Assembly (NCBI RefSeq): GCF_031181705.1
Contig: NZ_JAPSKN010000006.1
Location: 2,433 to 66,432 of the forward strand
Direction of reading: 5' to 3'
From: Streptomyces sp.
GTDB taxonomy: Bacteria > Actinomycetota > Actinomycetes > Streptomycetales > Streptomycetaceae
Length of the DNA: 64,000 nt
In this document: positions 9,121 through 18,690 of the stretch, piece by piece
How positions within the stretch are numbered: the stretch's first letter is position 1
How the letters are laid out: each line of letters starts with the position of its first letter
Notes under the pieces: model-generated
Seen by the model: only the letters and a program-made list of their open reading frames with translations
Told to the model about the DNA's origin: nothing
Database searches by the model: none
Translations under genes and position numbers: made by a program

Positions 9121-9930
9121 TTGTCCACACCTGCTGCGGAGCACGCACCCGGCCTCGCGCCGGCCGACGGGATCGCGGCCCGGGCCCGCGGTCTGACCAA
9201 GGCCTACGGGTCGGGCGAGACGGCCGTGCTCGCACTCGACGCGGTGGACGTGGACGTGGTCCGCGGCCGGTACACCGCGGTGATGGGGCCGTCCGGCTCC
9301 GGCAAGTCCACGCTGATGCACTGCCTGGCCGGGCTCGACACGGTCTCGGCCGGTCAGGTGTGGCTCGGCGACATCGAGATCACGGGCCTGAAGGAGCGCG
9401 AGCTGACGCGGCTGCGCCGGGACCGGATCGGCTTCATGTTCCAGTCCTTCAACCTGATCCCGACCCTGAACGCGCTGGAGAACATCACCCTGCCGATGGA
9501 CATCGCGGGCCGCAAGCCCGACCCGCAGTGGCTGGACCGGGTCATCGACACGCTGGGCCTGCGCGACCGGCTGAGGCACCGGCCGTCGCAGCTCTCCGGC
9601 GGCCAGCAGCAGCGCGTGGCCTGCGCGCGGGCCCTGGCCTCCCGGCCGGAGCTGATCTTCGCGGACGAGCCGACGGGCAACCTCGACTCGCGCGCCGGTG
9701 CGGAGGTGCTCGGCTTCCTGCGCGAGGCCGTGGACCGGCTGGGGCAGACCGTCGTCATGGTCACCCACGACCCGGGGGCCGCCGCCCACTCGGACCTGGT
9801 GCTGTTCCTCGGGGACGGCCGGATCGTCGACGAGATGCGGCAGCCGACCGCGGAGGCCGTACTGGAACGTATGAAGCGTTTCGACGTGATCCGCACCCGC
9901 TCCGAGGACACCCCGGCCGAGGAGAACTGA
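9121..9930 (+). CDS. ABC transporter ATPase (MacB/LolD type)
   Basis: A 269-residue ATPase. Walker A GPSGSGKST is at 56-64, the Q-loop lies in FMFQSFNLIPTLNALEN, the signature is LSGGQQQRV and Walker B ends in FADEPTGNLDS. These details match the MacB/LolD/FtsE group that partners FtsX-like permeases. The TTG at 9121 is preferred because GAGGAGG sits 5 nt before it. The permease gene starts 4 nt after its stop. The pair probably moves or releases lipids, lipoproteins or peptides across the membrane; the substrate is unknown. Confidence 0.9.
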   Translation: MSTPAAEHAPGLAPADGIAARARGLTKAYGSGETAVLALDAVDVDVVRGRYTAVMGPSGSGKSTLMHCLAGLDTVSAGQVWLGDIEITGLKERELTRLRRDRIGFMFQSFNLIPTLNALENITLPMDIAGRKPDPQWLDRVIDTLGLRDRLRHRPSQLSGGQQQRVACARALASRPELIFADEPTGNLDSRAGAEVLGFLREAVDRLGQTVVMVTHDPGAAAHSDLVLFLGDGRIVDEMRQPTAEAVLERMKRFDVIRTRSEDTPAEEN

Positions 9931-9934
9931 CCCG

Positions 9935-12502
9935 GTGCTCAAGGCGACCCTGAGGAGCTTCCTGGCACACAAGGGGCGGCTGCTGCTCTCGGCGCTCGCC
10001 GTCCTGCTGTCGGTCGCGTTCGTCACGGGGAGCCTGATCTTCTCCGACACGGTCGGCCGGACCTTCGACCGGCTGTTCGCCTCCACCGCGGCCGATGTCA
10101 CGGTCAGTCCGAAGGAGGACCTCGACGAGGCGGTGCCCTCCGGCCGGACGGCGACCCTGCCGGCGGCGCTCGCCGAACGGGTGCGCCGGGTCGAAGGGGT
10201 CGCGGCCGCGCGCGCCGAGGTGGAGGTGGCGGGCCTCACCGTCACGGACGGGAACAACGAGTCGGTGAGCCCCACCACCGGCGCGCCCACGCTCGGCAGC
10301 GCCTGGCTCCCGAGCCCGCGCAGCCCCGTCGAGCTGAGCTCGGGCCGCGCCCCGCGAGGACCCGCCGAGGCCCTGCTCGACTCGGAGACCGCCGGTCGCG
10401 AGGACGTGGACGTCGGAGACACGCTCACGGTGATCGCACCGCCCGGCTCGTTCCGGGTCCGGGTCGTCGGCCTCGTCACCTTCACGACCACCAACCCCGG
10501 CGCCGCCCGGATCTACTTCGACGCCCCCACCGCCCGGGCGAAGCTGCTCGGCGCCCCGGGCGCCGCCACCTCCCTCGCGGTCGACGCGGCGGACGGCGTG
10601 GACGACCAGCGGCTCAAGCGGCGCGTGGCCGCCGCGCTCGGCCCGCGCACCTACGACTTCCGGACGGCCGGCGAGCAGGCCGAGTCGGACGTCGAGCAGC
10701 TCGGCGGGTTCCTCGACGTCATCAAGTACGTGATGCTCGGCTTCGCCGGGGTCGCCGTGCTGGTCGGGGTGTTCCTGATCGTCAACACCTTCTCCATGCT
10801 CATCGCCCAGCGCACCCGTGAACTGGGTCTGCTGCGCGCGCTCGGGGCGGACCGGCGCCAGGTGCGCCGTTCCGTCCTCGCCGAGGCCTTCCTGCTCGGT
10901 CTGGTCGGCTCCACGCTGGGGCTCGCCGCCGGCATCGGGCTCGCGGCCGGGCTCATCGAGCTGATGGGCCTGCTCGGGACCAACATCGACGCCGACGAGA
11001 TGGTCATCGGCCGGGTGACTCCCGTGGCGGCTTACGCCGTCGGTCTCGGCGTCACCTTCGTCGCCGCGTACCTCCCGGCGCGGCGGGCGGCGGGCGTCTC
11101 GCCGATGGCGGCGCTGTCGGACGCCGAGGTGGCCGGGGTGGGCCGACCGCTGCGGGTGCGCGCGGTGGCGGGCGCGGTCGTCGGGGCGGCCGGTGCGGCG
11201 GCGCTCGCGGGGTGCGCGGCGTCCGGGCGGACGGCGTCGGCGGCGTCCCTGCTGGGTCTCGGGGTGGTGCTGACCCTGATCGCGGCCGTGCTCGCGGGGC
11301 CGCTGCTGGTGCGCCCGGTGATCCGGGTCCTCGGCGCGGCGTTCCCCACGCTGTTCGGGGCGGTCGGCCGGATGAGCCAGCGCAACGCGCTGCGCAACCC
11401 GCGCCGCACGGGGGCGACGGCGGCCGCGCTGATGGTGGGCATCGCACTGGTCGGCGGGCTGTCCGTGGCCAGCGAGTCGATGACCAAGTCGTTCGACCGG
11501 CAGATCGACCGGACGCTGGGGGCCGACTTCGTCGTCCAGAACACCGGTTTCCAGCCGTTCCCGCGGGAGGTCACCGACGCGGTGCGCGACACCGCGGGGG
11601 TGGGGCTGGTGGTGCGTGGGCGGTTCGCGCCGGTGGCGGTGCGGCTGCCGGACGGCGACCGTGTGGAGACGACCGCCGCGGGCTACGATCCGCGGCTCGA
11701 CGAGGTCGCCAACATCACCTACACGCACGGGGGCACCGCCGCCGCGCTCGCGCCGGGGCACCTGGCCATGGACCGGGACTTCGCACGCGACCACGGTGTG
11801 CGGGTGGGCAGCGCGCTCCCGGTGTGGTTCCAGGGCGGGCGAAGCGCCGAGCTGAGGGTCGGCGCGCTCACCGACCAGGACTCCGCCGAGGGCTTCGGCA
11901 CCCAGGGCGGGCTCTACTTCGGGCTGGCCACCCTGGAGCGGTACGCGCCGGGCGGGCAGGACTCCGCGCTGTACGTCAACGCCGCCCCCGGCACGGGCGA
12001 CGAGGCCCTGCGCGCCGGTCTGGAGGAGACCCTGGAACGGTACCCGCAGGTGCGGGTGCGGGACCTGGCCGACTACAAACAGCTGGTCCGCGACCAGATC
12101 TCGGTGCTGCTGTACCTGGTGTACGCGCTGCTCGGACTGGCGATCATCATCGCGGTGCTCGGCGTGGTCAACACGCTCGCCCTGTCGGTCGTCGAGCGCA
12201 CCCGGGAGATCGGGCTGCTGCGGGCCATCGGGCTGGCCCGCCGTCAGCTGCGGCGCATGATCCGGCTGGAGTCGGTGGTGATCGCGGTGTTCGGGGCGGT
12301 CCTGGGGCTCGTCCTGGGGCTGGTGTGGGGCGTGTGCATGCAGCAGGTGCTGGCGCTGCAGGGGATGACGGCCCTGGCGATCCCGTGGTTCACGATCGTG
12401 GCGGTGGTGGTGGGCTCGGCGGTGGTCGGGGTGGTGGCGGCGCTGCTGCCGGCGTTGCGCGCCTCGCGCATGAACGTGCTGGCGGCCATCGCACACGAGT
12501 GA
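9935..12502 (+). CDS. FtsX/MacB-like ABC permease with two permease domains
   Basis: An 855-residue permease starting at GTG 9935, just after the ATPase. A first membrane segment near residues 15-38 is followed by a large extracytoplasmic domain, a three-helix FtsX domain around 260-390, a further pair of helices near 410-465, a second extracytoplasmic region, and a second FtsX domain at the C-terminus with the typical ERTREIGLLRAIGLARRQ. This duplicated layout is common in actinobacterial transporters that export lipids or peptides. Confidence 0.9.
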   Translation: MLKATLRSFLAHKGRLLLSALAVLLSVAFVTGSLIFSDTVGRTFDRLFASTAADVTVSPKEDLDEAVPSGRTATLPAALAERVRRVEGVAAARAEVEVAGLTVTDGNNESVSPTTGAPTLGSAWLPSPRSPVELSSGRAPRGPAEALLDSETAGREDVDVGDTLTVIAPPGSFRVRVVGLVTFTTTNPGAARIYFDAPTARAKLLGAPGAATSLAVDAADGVDDQRLKRRVAAALGPRTYDFRTAGEQAESDVEQLGGFLDVIKYVMLGFAGVAVLVGVFLIVNTFSMLIAQRTRELGLLRALGADRRQVRRSVLAEAFLLGLVGSTLGLAAGIGLAAGLIELMGLLGTNIDADEMVIGRVTPVAAYAVGLGVTFVAAYLPARRAAGVSPMAALSDAEVAGVGRPLRVRAVAGAVVGAAGAAALAGCAASGRTASAASLLGLGVVLTLIAAVLAGPLLVRPVIRVLGAAFPTLFGAVGRMSQRNALRNPRRTGATAAALMVGIALVGGLSVASESMTKSFDRQIDRTLGADFVVQNTGFQPFPREVTDAVRDTAGVGLVVRGRFAPVAVRLPDGDRVETTAAGYDPRLDEVANITYTHGGTAAALAPGHLAMDRDFARDHGVRVGSALPVWFQGGRSAELRVGALTDQDSAEGFGTQGGLYFGLATLERYAPGGQDSALYVNAAPGTGDEALRAGLEETLERYPQVRVRDLADYKQLVRDQISVLLYLVYALLGLAIIIAVLGVVNTLALSVVERTREIGLLRAIGLARRQLRRMIRLESVVIAVFGAVLGLVLGLVWGVCMQQVLALQGMTALAIPWFTIVAVVVGSAVVGVVAALLPALRASRMNVLAAIAHE

Positions 12503-12648
12503 CGCGATCGCGGGCGGGCACTCACGTCGCATCGCGGTGAGGAGGGTTCATGAGGTGTTCGCGCCGGTCACGGAGCGGGTGCGCGGACCGTGATGTCCGC
12601 ATCCTGAAACGGCCTGCTCCCCCGAACGCCGCGTGGTGTGATCACCGC

Positions 12649-13074
12649 ATGAGCGAACTGCGCATCCGGGCCGCCACACCCGACGACCTCGACGCCGTGC
12701 TGGCCTTCTGGAAGGTGGCCGCCGAGGGCACGAGCATCAGTGACGACCGGGCCGGTGTGGAGCGCCTGGTGACGCGCGACCCCGAGGCGCTCGTCCTGGC
12801 CGAGCGGGACGGCGAGCTGGCCGGCACGGTCATCGCCGGGTTCGACGGCTGGCGCTGCCACCTCTACCGGCTGGCCGTACACCCGGGCCACCGCCGCCAG
12901 GGGATCGCCTCGGCGCTGCTCGCCGCCGCCGAGGAGCGGTTCGTGCGGCTCGGCGGGCGGCGCGCCGACGCGATGGTCCTCACCCGCAACGAGACGGCGC
13001 GCCACGCGTGGGGCGCCGCCGGGTACGCGGCCGAGGAGCAGTGGCGCCGCTGGGTGAAGCCGCTGGCCGGCTGA
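12649..13074 (+). CDS. GNAT family N-acetyltransferase
   Basis: A compact 141-residue acetyltransferase. The acetyl-CoA motif is LAVHPGHRRQGIASALL, with R/Q-x-x-G-x-A in HRRQGIA. It resembles YpeA/RimI-like small GNATs with the closing HAWGAAGYAAEEQWRRWVK. The ATG at 12649 is chosen at the start of homology, although the frame is open earlier. Substrate unknown. It stands alone between the ABC pair and the CNNM pair. Confidence 0.86.
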   Translation: MSELRIRAATPDDLDAVLAFWKVAAEGTSISDDRAGVERLVTRDPEALVLAERDGELAGTVIAGFDGWRCHLYRLAVHPGHRRQGIASALLAAAEERFVRLGGRRADAMVLTRNETARHAWGAAGYAAEEQWRRWVKPLAG

Positions 13075-13154
13075 AGGGCCGGCCGGGCACAGGGCCGTCG
13101 GACCCTCTCCGTCGTCGCCCGGAGGCGCCGGCCGATCACCCGACCGAAGGACTT

Positions 13155-13290
13155 TGCCCATCCTTTACTCTGGGATGGCCACTCGGTTCTTTATGAAAGG
13201 TTGTGAGCGTCCGCCCATGGGCGAGCCTCCCAGCGCGCCGCGTCGCGCGCCCCGCCCGGTCCTGGAGAACCATGGAACGGGGGTGAACCG
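13155..13290 (+). promoter_or_regulatory. Structured leader before the CNNM/CorC gene pair
   Basis: The stretch before the first membrane protein has a low-GC island around 13150-13200, a hairpin CCATCC-nine nt-GGATGG (13158-13178) and a perfect palindrome CGCCCATGGGCG (13212-13223). It likely contains the promoter. It does not match a riboswitch family I recognise. Confidence 0.35.
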
Positions 13291-14643
13291 ATGACCGAAG
13301 TGCTCCTCCTCCTGGCGGCGATCCTGCTCTCGCTGGCCTGCGGCGCCTTCGTGGCGGCCGAGTTCTCCCTCACCACGGTCGAGCGCGCGGAGCTGGAACG
13401 CGCGGCGGAGCGCGGCGAACGCGGCGCCCAGGGCGCCCTGAAGGCCGTACGGAACCTGACGTTCCAGCTCTCCGGGGCGCAGCTCGGCATCACCGTCACG
13501 AATTTGGTCGTCGGCATGCTGGCCGAGCCGTCCATCGCCGCGCTGATCGCCGGTCCGCTGGAGGACGCCGGCGTCTCGCGCTCCACCTCGCGCAGTCTCG
13601 CGCTGGTGGTCGGCACGGGCCTGTCGACGGTGTTCCTGATGGTCGTCGGCGAGCTGGTGCCCAAGAACTGGGCGATCTCCTCACCGCTGACCGTCGCCAA
13701 GAACGTGGGCAACGCGCAGCGCTGGTTCAGCGCCGCGTTCCGGCCGTTCATCACGCACCTGAACAACACGGCGAACCGGGTCGTGCGCCGGATCGGCGTC
13801 GAGCCCGCCGAGGAGCTGGCCTCGGCGCGCGGGCCGCAGGAGCTCGCGGCGCTCGCCCGGCACTCCGCCAGGGAGGGCGTCCTGGAGGCCGACACCGCCG
13901 AACTGTTCGTACGGACGCTGAACCTCGCCGACCTGACCGCGGAGAACGTGATGACGCCCCGGGTGCAGGTGGTCGCCCTGGAGGTGCAGGCGACCCTGGA
14001 GGACGTGGCGAACGCGACCCGGGCGACCGGTCTGTCCCGGTTCCCCGTCTACCGCGGCACGCTCGACTCGGTCGTCGGCACCGCGCACGTGAAGGACGTG
14101 CTGGCGGTCCCGGCCGAGCAGCGCACCCGGGTCCACGTCTCCGAGCTGATGCGCGAGCCGCTGCTGGTCCCCGAGTCGCTCACCGTCGACCGCCTCCTGG
14201 ACCGGCTCTCCGGCAAGCGCACCATGGCCGTCGTGATCGACGAGTACGGCGGCACCGCGGGCGTGGCCACCCTGGAGGACATCGTCGAGGAGGTCGTCGG
14301 CGAGGTGCGGGACGAGCACGACCCGCACGAGCTGCCGGACCTCGCGCCGGCCGGTACGGACGAGACCGGGCACGCCCTGTTCTCGGCCGACGGCTCCGCG
14401 CGCGTGGACCACCTGGAGCGCGTCGGCCTGCGCGCGCCGGAGGGGCCCTACGAGACGCTCGCCGGGCTGGTGGCGACGGAACTGGGACGCATACCGGCCG
14501 CGGGTGACACCCTCCAGGTCGCCGGCTGGCGGATGGAGGTCCTGGACGCCACCGGCCGGCGGGCCGCCCGCGTCCTGCTGCGCGCGCCCCTGGACGACGA
14601 GAAGCCGGACGCGAAGCGCGCCGAGAAGGGGGTGGAGCTGTGA
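13291..14643 (+). CDS. CNNM/CorC-like membrane protein (DUF21, tandem CBS, CorC_HlyC)
   Basis: A 450-residue member of the family once called hemolysin C. A DUF21 transmembrane domain covers about residues 1-195 with LLLLAAILLSLACGAFVAAEFSLTTVERAELE at its start, two CBS domains span about 205-335, and a CorC_HlyC domain forms the C-terminus. Family members act in magnesium or cobalt efflux and homeostasis. Its stop overlaps the GTG start of a second, related gene, so the two probably work together as partners. Confidence 0.9.
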   Translation: MTEVLLLLAAILLSLACGAFVAAEFSLTTVERAELERAAERGERGAQGALKAVRNLTFQLSGAQLGITVTNLVVGMLAEPSIAALIAGPLEDAGVSRSTSRSLALVVGTGLSTVFLMVVGELVPKNWAISSPLTVAKNVGNAQRWFSAAFRPFITHLNNTANRVVRRIGVEPAEELASARGPQELAALARHSAREGVLEADTAELFVRTLNLADLTAENVMTPRVQVVALEVQATLEDVANATRATGLSRFPVYRGTLDSVVGTAHVKDVLAVPAEQRTRVHVSELMREPLLVPESLTVDRLLDRLSGKRTMAVVIDEYGGTAGVATLEDIVEEVVGEVRDEHDPHELPDLAPAGTDETGHALFSADGSARVDHLERVGLRAPEGPYETLAGLVATELGRIPAAGDTLQVAGWRMEVLDATGRRAARVLLRAPLDDEKPDAKRAEKGVEL

Positions 14644-15653
14644 CCGCCGTCCAGCTGCTGATCGGCCTGGCGACGCTCGTCGTCAACGCCTTCTTCGTCG
14701 GCGCCGAGTTCGCGCTGATCTCGGTGCGCCGCAGCCAGATCGAGCCCCACGCCGACCAGGGCGACCGGCGCGCCAAGAGCGTGCTGTGGGGGCTGGAGCA
14801 CGTGTCCGCGCTGATGGCGGCCGCGCAGCTCGGCATCACGCTGTGCACGCTGGTGCTGGGCGTGGTCGCCGAGCCCGCGATCGCCCACCTGCTGGAGCCG
14901 GCGTTCCACGCCATGGGCGTGCCCGAGGGCGCCGGGCACGCGGTGTCCTTCGTGATCGCGCTCTCCCTGGCGACGTACCTGCACATGCTGCTCGGCGAGA
15001 TGGTGCCGAAGAACATCGCGCTGGCCGAGCCGGTGCGCAGCGCGCTGGCCCTCGGCCCGCCCCTGGTGGCGGTGTCCCGGGCGCTGCGGCCGGTGATCTT
15101 CACGGTGAACGCCTTCGCCAACGCGCTGCTGAAGCTGCTGCGCGTGGAGGCCCGGGAGGAGGTCGCCGCCTCCTACTCGGACGCCGAGATCGCGCAGATC
15201 GTGAAGGACTCCAGCGAGGCCGGCCTCATCGACGACCGCGCCCAGGAGCGGCTGCACGACGCGCTGGAACTGGGCCGCCGCCCGGTGCGCGACGTGGTGA
15301 TGCCCCTGGAGCGGGTGGTCTACGCGCGCGTGGGCATCACCCCGGAGCAGTTGGAGCGGCTGTCGGCGGAGTCCGGGTTCTCCCGGTTCCCGGTGGTGGA
15401 CGAGGGACGGCGGATCGTCGGCTACCTGCACGTGAAGGACGCCCTGGACGCCATCGGACGCGACGTGCCGTTCCGGCTGCGCGACATGCGCTCCATCGCG
15501 CGCGTGCGGGAGCACACGCCGCTGGACGACGTCCTCACGGCGATGCGGGGCAGCCGGACGCACCTGGCGGCCGTCCTCGGGTCGGACGGGCGGCTGGCCG
15601 GGCTGGTGACGATGGAGGACGTGCTGCGGGAGCTGTTCGGGCAGCGGGCGTGA
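14640..15653 (+). CDS. Second CNNM/CorC-like membrane protein (DUF21, CBS)
   Basis: A 337-residue paralogue of the preceding protein that lacks the C-terminal CorC_HlyC domain. It has a DUF21 membrane domain at about 1-190 and a pair of CBS domains after it, ending with LAGLVTMEDVLRELFGQRA. The GTG start overlaps the previous stop (GTGA), which implies translational coupling. Long-and-short DUF21 pairs are a recurrent arrangement in actinobacteria; a heteromeric ion transporter or sensor is an inference. Confidence 0.9.
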   Translation: MTAVQLLIGLATLVVNAFFVGAEFALISVRRSQIEPHADQGDRRAKSVLWGLEHVSALMAAAQLGITLCTLVLGVVAEPAIAHLLEPAFHAMGVPEGAGHAVSFVIALSLATYLHMLLGEMVPKNIALAEPVRSALALGPPLVAVSRALRPVIFTVNAFANALLKLLRVEAREEVAASYSDAEIAQIVKDSSEAGLIDDRAQERLHDALELGRRPVRDVVMPLERVVYARVGITPEQLERLSAESGFSRFPVVDEGRRIVGYLHVKDALDAIGRDVPFRLRDMRSIARVREHTPLDDVLTAMRGSRTHLAAVLGSDGRLAGLVTMEDVLRELFGQRA

Positions 15654-15723
15654 GGCACCGGTCGCCGGTGCGGGACGGGTGACCGACTGCTGGGTATGTG
15701 CACGGGATATCATTTCCGCCGCC

Positions 15724-16503
15724 ATGGACACGAACCCCACCCACAGCAGCCTGGTCGCCCTCGGCGACTCCTTCACCGAGGGCATGTCGGACCTGCTCCC
15801 CGACGGCACCTACCGGGGCTGGGCCGACCTGCTCGCCGCGCGGATGGCCGCCCGGACGCCCGGCTTCCGGTACGCCAACCTCGCGGTGCGCGGCAAGCTG
15901 ATCCGCCAGATCGTCGACGAGCAGGTGGATGTCGCGGCGGCCATGGGCGCCGACGTGATCACGCTGGTGGGCGGGCTCAACGACACCCTGCGGCCCAAGT
16001 GCGACATGGGCCGGGTGCGCGCTCTCCTGGAGGAGGCCGTCGGGAAGCTGGCCCCCGCCTGCCGGCAGCTCGTGCTGATGCGCAGCCCGGGCCGTCGGGG
16101 CCCGGTCCTCGAGCGGTTCCGGCCGCGCATGGAGGAGCTGTTCACCTGCGTCGACGAGCTGGCCGCGCGGCACGGCGCGCTCGTCGTCGACCTGTACGGC
16201 GCCCCCTCGCTCGCCGACCCGCGGCTGTGGGACGTGGACCGGCTGCACCTGACGGCGGAGGGCCACCGCCGGGTCGCCGAGGCGGTCTGGCAGGCCCTCG
16301 GCTACGAGCCGGAGGACCCGGAGTGGCACACACCGATGCCGGCGACGCTGCCCCCCGGCTGGGTCATGCGGCGCGCGGCGGACGTGCGGTTCGCCCGGCA
16401 GCACCTGCTGCCGTGGATAGGCCGCCGCCTGACGGGCCGCTCCTCGGGGGACGGCCTCCCGCCCAAGCGGCCGGAACTGCTGCCGTGGCAGGACCTGGCC
16501 TAG
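15724..16503 (+). CDS. SGNH/GDSL hydrolase
   Basis: A 259-residue esterase or lipase-like enzyme. The nucleophile S16 is in GDSFTEG, the block III asparagine lies in GGLNDT, and the catalytic Asp-His pair is in DRLHLTAEGHR. It has no signal peptide, so it is probably cytoplasmic. A TATCAT -10-like hexamer at 15708-15713 lies 10 nt before the ATG with no clear Shine-Dalgarno site, which suggests a leaderless mRNA. Substrate unknown. Confidence 0.88.
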   Translation: MDTNPTHSSLVALGDSFTEGMSDLLPDGTYRGWADLLAARMAARTPGFRYANLAVRGKLIRQIVDEQVDVAAAMGADVITLVGGLNDTLRPKCDMGRVRALLEEAVGKLAPACRQLVLMRSPGRRGPVLERFRPRMEELFTCVDELAARHGALVVDLYGAPSLADPRLWDVDRLHLTAEGHRRVAEAVWQALGYEPEDPEWHTPMPATLPPGWVMRRAADVRFARQHLLPWIGRRLTGRSSGDGLPPKRPELLPWQDLA

Positions 16504-16635
16504 CGGGTCGCCACCCGCGGCTGCGCCGTGTCCGGTGACCGCCGCGCCCGCTCCGCCCAGGCCCCCGCCGCACCCGGGACGCTCTCGTAGGTTCCGACGA
16601 ACCCACCCGTTGCGCTGGCCTGCACGAATCGCCAG

Positions 16636-16641
16636 TAGAAT
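16636..16641 (+). promoter_or_regulatory. -10 element of purB, leaderless arrangement
   Basis: TAGAAT ends 8 nt before the GTG start of purB. Transcription would begin at or next to the start codon, and there is no Shine-Dalgarno site. The -35 is less clear; a TTGCGC at 16610 is spaced 20 nt away. Confidence 0.5.
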
Positions 16642-16649
16642 CCGTCCAC

Positions 16650-18092
16650 GTGACTTCCGCTCCCGCCAAGCCCCGCATCCCGAACGTCCTCGCCGGACGC
16701 TACGCCTCCGCCGAGCTCGCCACGCTCTGGTCGCCCGAGCAGAAGGTGAGGCTGGAGCGGCAGCTCTGGCTCGCCGTGCTGCGCGCTCAGAAGGACCTCG
16801 GGATCGAGGTGCCGGACGCGGCGCTCGCCGACTACGAGCGGGTCCTCGACACCGTCGACCTGGCCTCCATCGCCGAGCGCGAGAAGGTCACGCGGCACGA
16901 CGTGAAGGCGCGGATCGAGGAGTTCAACGACCTCGCCGGGCACGAGCACGTGCACAAGGGCATGACCTCCCGCGACCTCACCGAGAACGTCGAGCAGCTG
17001 CAGATCCGGCTCTCGCTGGAGCTGATGCGCGACCGTACGGTCGCGGTCCTGGCGCGTCTCGGCAAGCTCGCCGGCGAGTACGGCGAGCTCGTCATGGCCG
17101 GCCGCTCCCACAACGTGGCCGCGCAGGCCACCACCCTCGGCAAGCGTTTCGCGACCGCCGCCGACGAGCTGCTGGTCGCCTACGGCCGCGTCGAGGAACT
17201 GCTGGGCCGGTACCCGCTGCGCGGCATCAAGGGCCCGGTCGGCACCGCGCAGGACATGCTCGACCTGCTGGGCGGGGACGCCGCGAAGCTCGCGGAACTG
17301 GAGCAGCGGATCGCCGCGCACCTGGGCTTCTCGCAGGCGTTCACCTCGGTCGGCCAGGTCTACCCGCGCTCCCTGGACTACGAGGTCGTCACCGCACTGG
17401 TGCAGCTGGCCGCGGCGCCCTCGTCGCTGGCGAAGACGATCCGGCTGATGGCCGGGCACGAGCTGGTCACCGAGGGCTTCAAGCCCGGCCAGGTCGGCTC
17501 CTCGGCGATGCCGCACAAGATGAACACCCGCTCCTGCGAGCGCGTCAACGGCCTGATGGTCATCCTGCGCGGCTACGCCTCGATGACCGGCGAGCTGGCG
17601 GGCGACCAGTGGAACGAGGGCGACGTGTCCTGCTCGGTGGTGCGCCGGGTCGCGCTGCCGGACGCGTTCTTCGCGCTGGACGGCCTGCTGGAGACGTTCC
17701 TGACGGTGCTCGACGAGTTCGGCGCGTTCCCGGCGGTCGTCGCACGCGAGCTCGACCGGTACCTGCCGTTCCTCGCCACCACCAAGGTGCTGATGGGCGC
17801 CGTGCGTGCGGGCGTCGGCCGGGAACTCGCGCACGAGGCGATCAAGGAGAACGCCGTGGCCTGCGCGCTCGCGATGCGCGAGCAGGGCGCCGAGCGCAAC
17901 GAACTGCTCGACAAGCTGGCCGCGGACGCGCGCATCCCGCTGGACCGTGCCCGGCTGGACGCGCTGATGGCCGACAAGCTGTCCTTCACGGGTGCCGCGG
18001 GCGACCAGGTCGCCACGGTCGTCGCCCGGGTCGAGGAGATCGTCAAGCAGCACCCCCGGGCCGCGGGCTACACCCCCGGCGCGATCCTCTGA
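16650..18092 (+). CDS. purB: Adenylosuccinate lyase
   Basis: Catalyses two steps of purine synthesis: release of fumarate from SAICAR and from adenylosuccinate. It has 480 residues. The fumarase/aspartase superfamily signature is GSSAMPHKMNTR, and the MTSRDLTENVEQ substrate-binding stretch lies near residue 105. The GTG at 16650 fits the start of homology and the leaderless -10 element. It is the only purine gene in this neighbourhood. Confidence 0.95.
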   Translation: MTSAPAKPRIPNVLAGRYASAELATLWSPEQKVRLERQLWLAVLRAQKDLGIEVPDAALADYERVLDTVDLASIAEREKVTRHDVKARIEEFNDLAGHEHVHKGMTSRDLTENVEQLQIRLSLELMRDRTVAVLARLGKLAGEYGELVMAGRSHNVAAQATTLGKRFATAADELLVAYGRVEELLGRYPLRGIKGPVGTAQDMLDLLGGDAAKLAELEQRIAAHLGFSQAFTSVGQVYPRSLDYEVVTALVQLAAAPSSLAKTIRLMAGHELVTEGFKPGQVGSSAMPHKMNTRSCERVNGLMVILRGYASMTGELAGDQWNEGDVSCSVVRRVALPDAFFALDGLLETFLTVLDEFGAFPAVVARELDRYLPFLATTKVLMGAVRAGVGRELAHEAIKENAVACALAMREQGAERNELLDKLAADARIPLDRARLDALMADKLSFTGAAGDQVATVVARVEEIVKQHPRAAGYTPGAIL

Positions 18093-18105
18093 CGCGCCGC
18101 ACGCC

Positions 18106-18651
18106 ATGCCCCGTTTCACCCCTGAGGAGCTGGAGGCCGCCCGCGACCGCGTCGTGTCCGACGTGGTCGCGGAGGACCTGCGCGTGCTGTTCTGCGGCAT
18201 CAACCCCGGGCTGATGACGGCCGCGACGGGCCACCACTTCGCCCGCCCGGGCAACCGCTTCTGGCCGGTGCTGCACCGGTCCGGGTTCACGCCGCGGCTG
18301 CTGAAGCCCGCCGAGCAGGAAGAGCTGCTGTCGTACGGGCTGGGCATCACCAACGTCGTGGCGCGGGCGAGCGCCCGGGCCGACGAGCTGAGCGCGGAGG
18401 AGTACCGGGAGGGCGGCCGCCTGCTCGCGCTGAAGGTGGAGCGGCTGCGCCCGCGCTGGCTTGCGGTGGTGGGAGTGACCGCCTACCGCGCCGCGTTCGA
18501 CGACCGCAAGGCCCGGGTCGGGCCGCAGGCGAGGACGATCGGCGACACGCGCGTGTGGGTGCTGCCCAATCCGAGCGGACTGAACGCGCACTGGACGGCC
18601 GAGACGATGGCCGAGGAGTTCGCCCGCCTGCGGGAAGCGGCCGAGGGCTGA
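18106..18651 (+). CDS. mug: G/U mismatch-specific DNA glycosylase (Mug/TDG family)
   Basis: A 181-residue uracil-DNA glycosylase superfamily protein that removes uracil or ethenocytosine opposite guanine. Motif 1 GINPGL (residues about 28-33) contains the asparagine used in family 2 enzymes, and motif 2 is NPSGLNAHW. The ATG at 18106 lies 13 nt after the purB stop, so the two may be co-transcribed. It acts in base excision repair of deaminated cytosine, useful in a very GC-rich genome. Confidence 0.9.
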   Translation: MPRFTPEELEAARDRVVSDVVAEDLRVLFCGINPGLMTAATGHHFARPGNRFWPVLHRSGFTPRLLKPAEQEELLSYGLGITNVVARASARADELSAEEYREGGRLLALKVERLRPRWLAVVGVTAYRAAFDDRKARVGPQARTIGDTRVWVLPNPSGLNAHWTAETMAEEFARLREAAEG

Positions 18652-18690
18652 GCGCCCACGACGAGTCGATCCCTGTCCGGGCGCTCCCCC

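Noticed and set aside
9761-12532. A 923-codon minus-strand open frame over the FtsX permease
   Set aside because: It is low-complexity Arg/Gly/His-rich sequence without family features; the plus strand encodes a standard permease.
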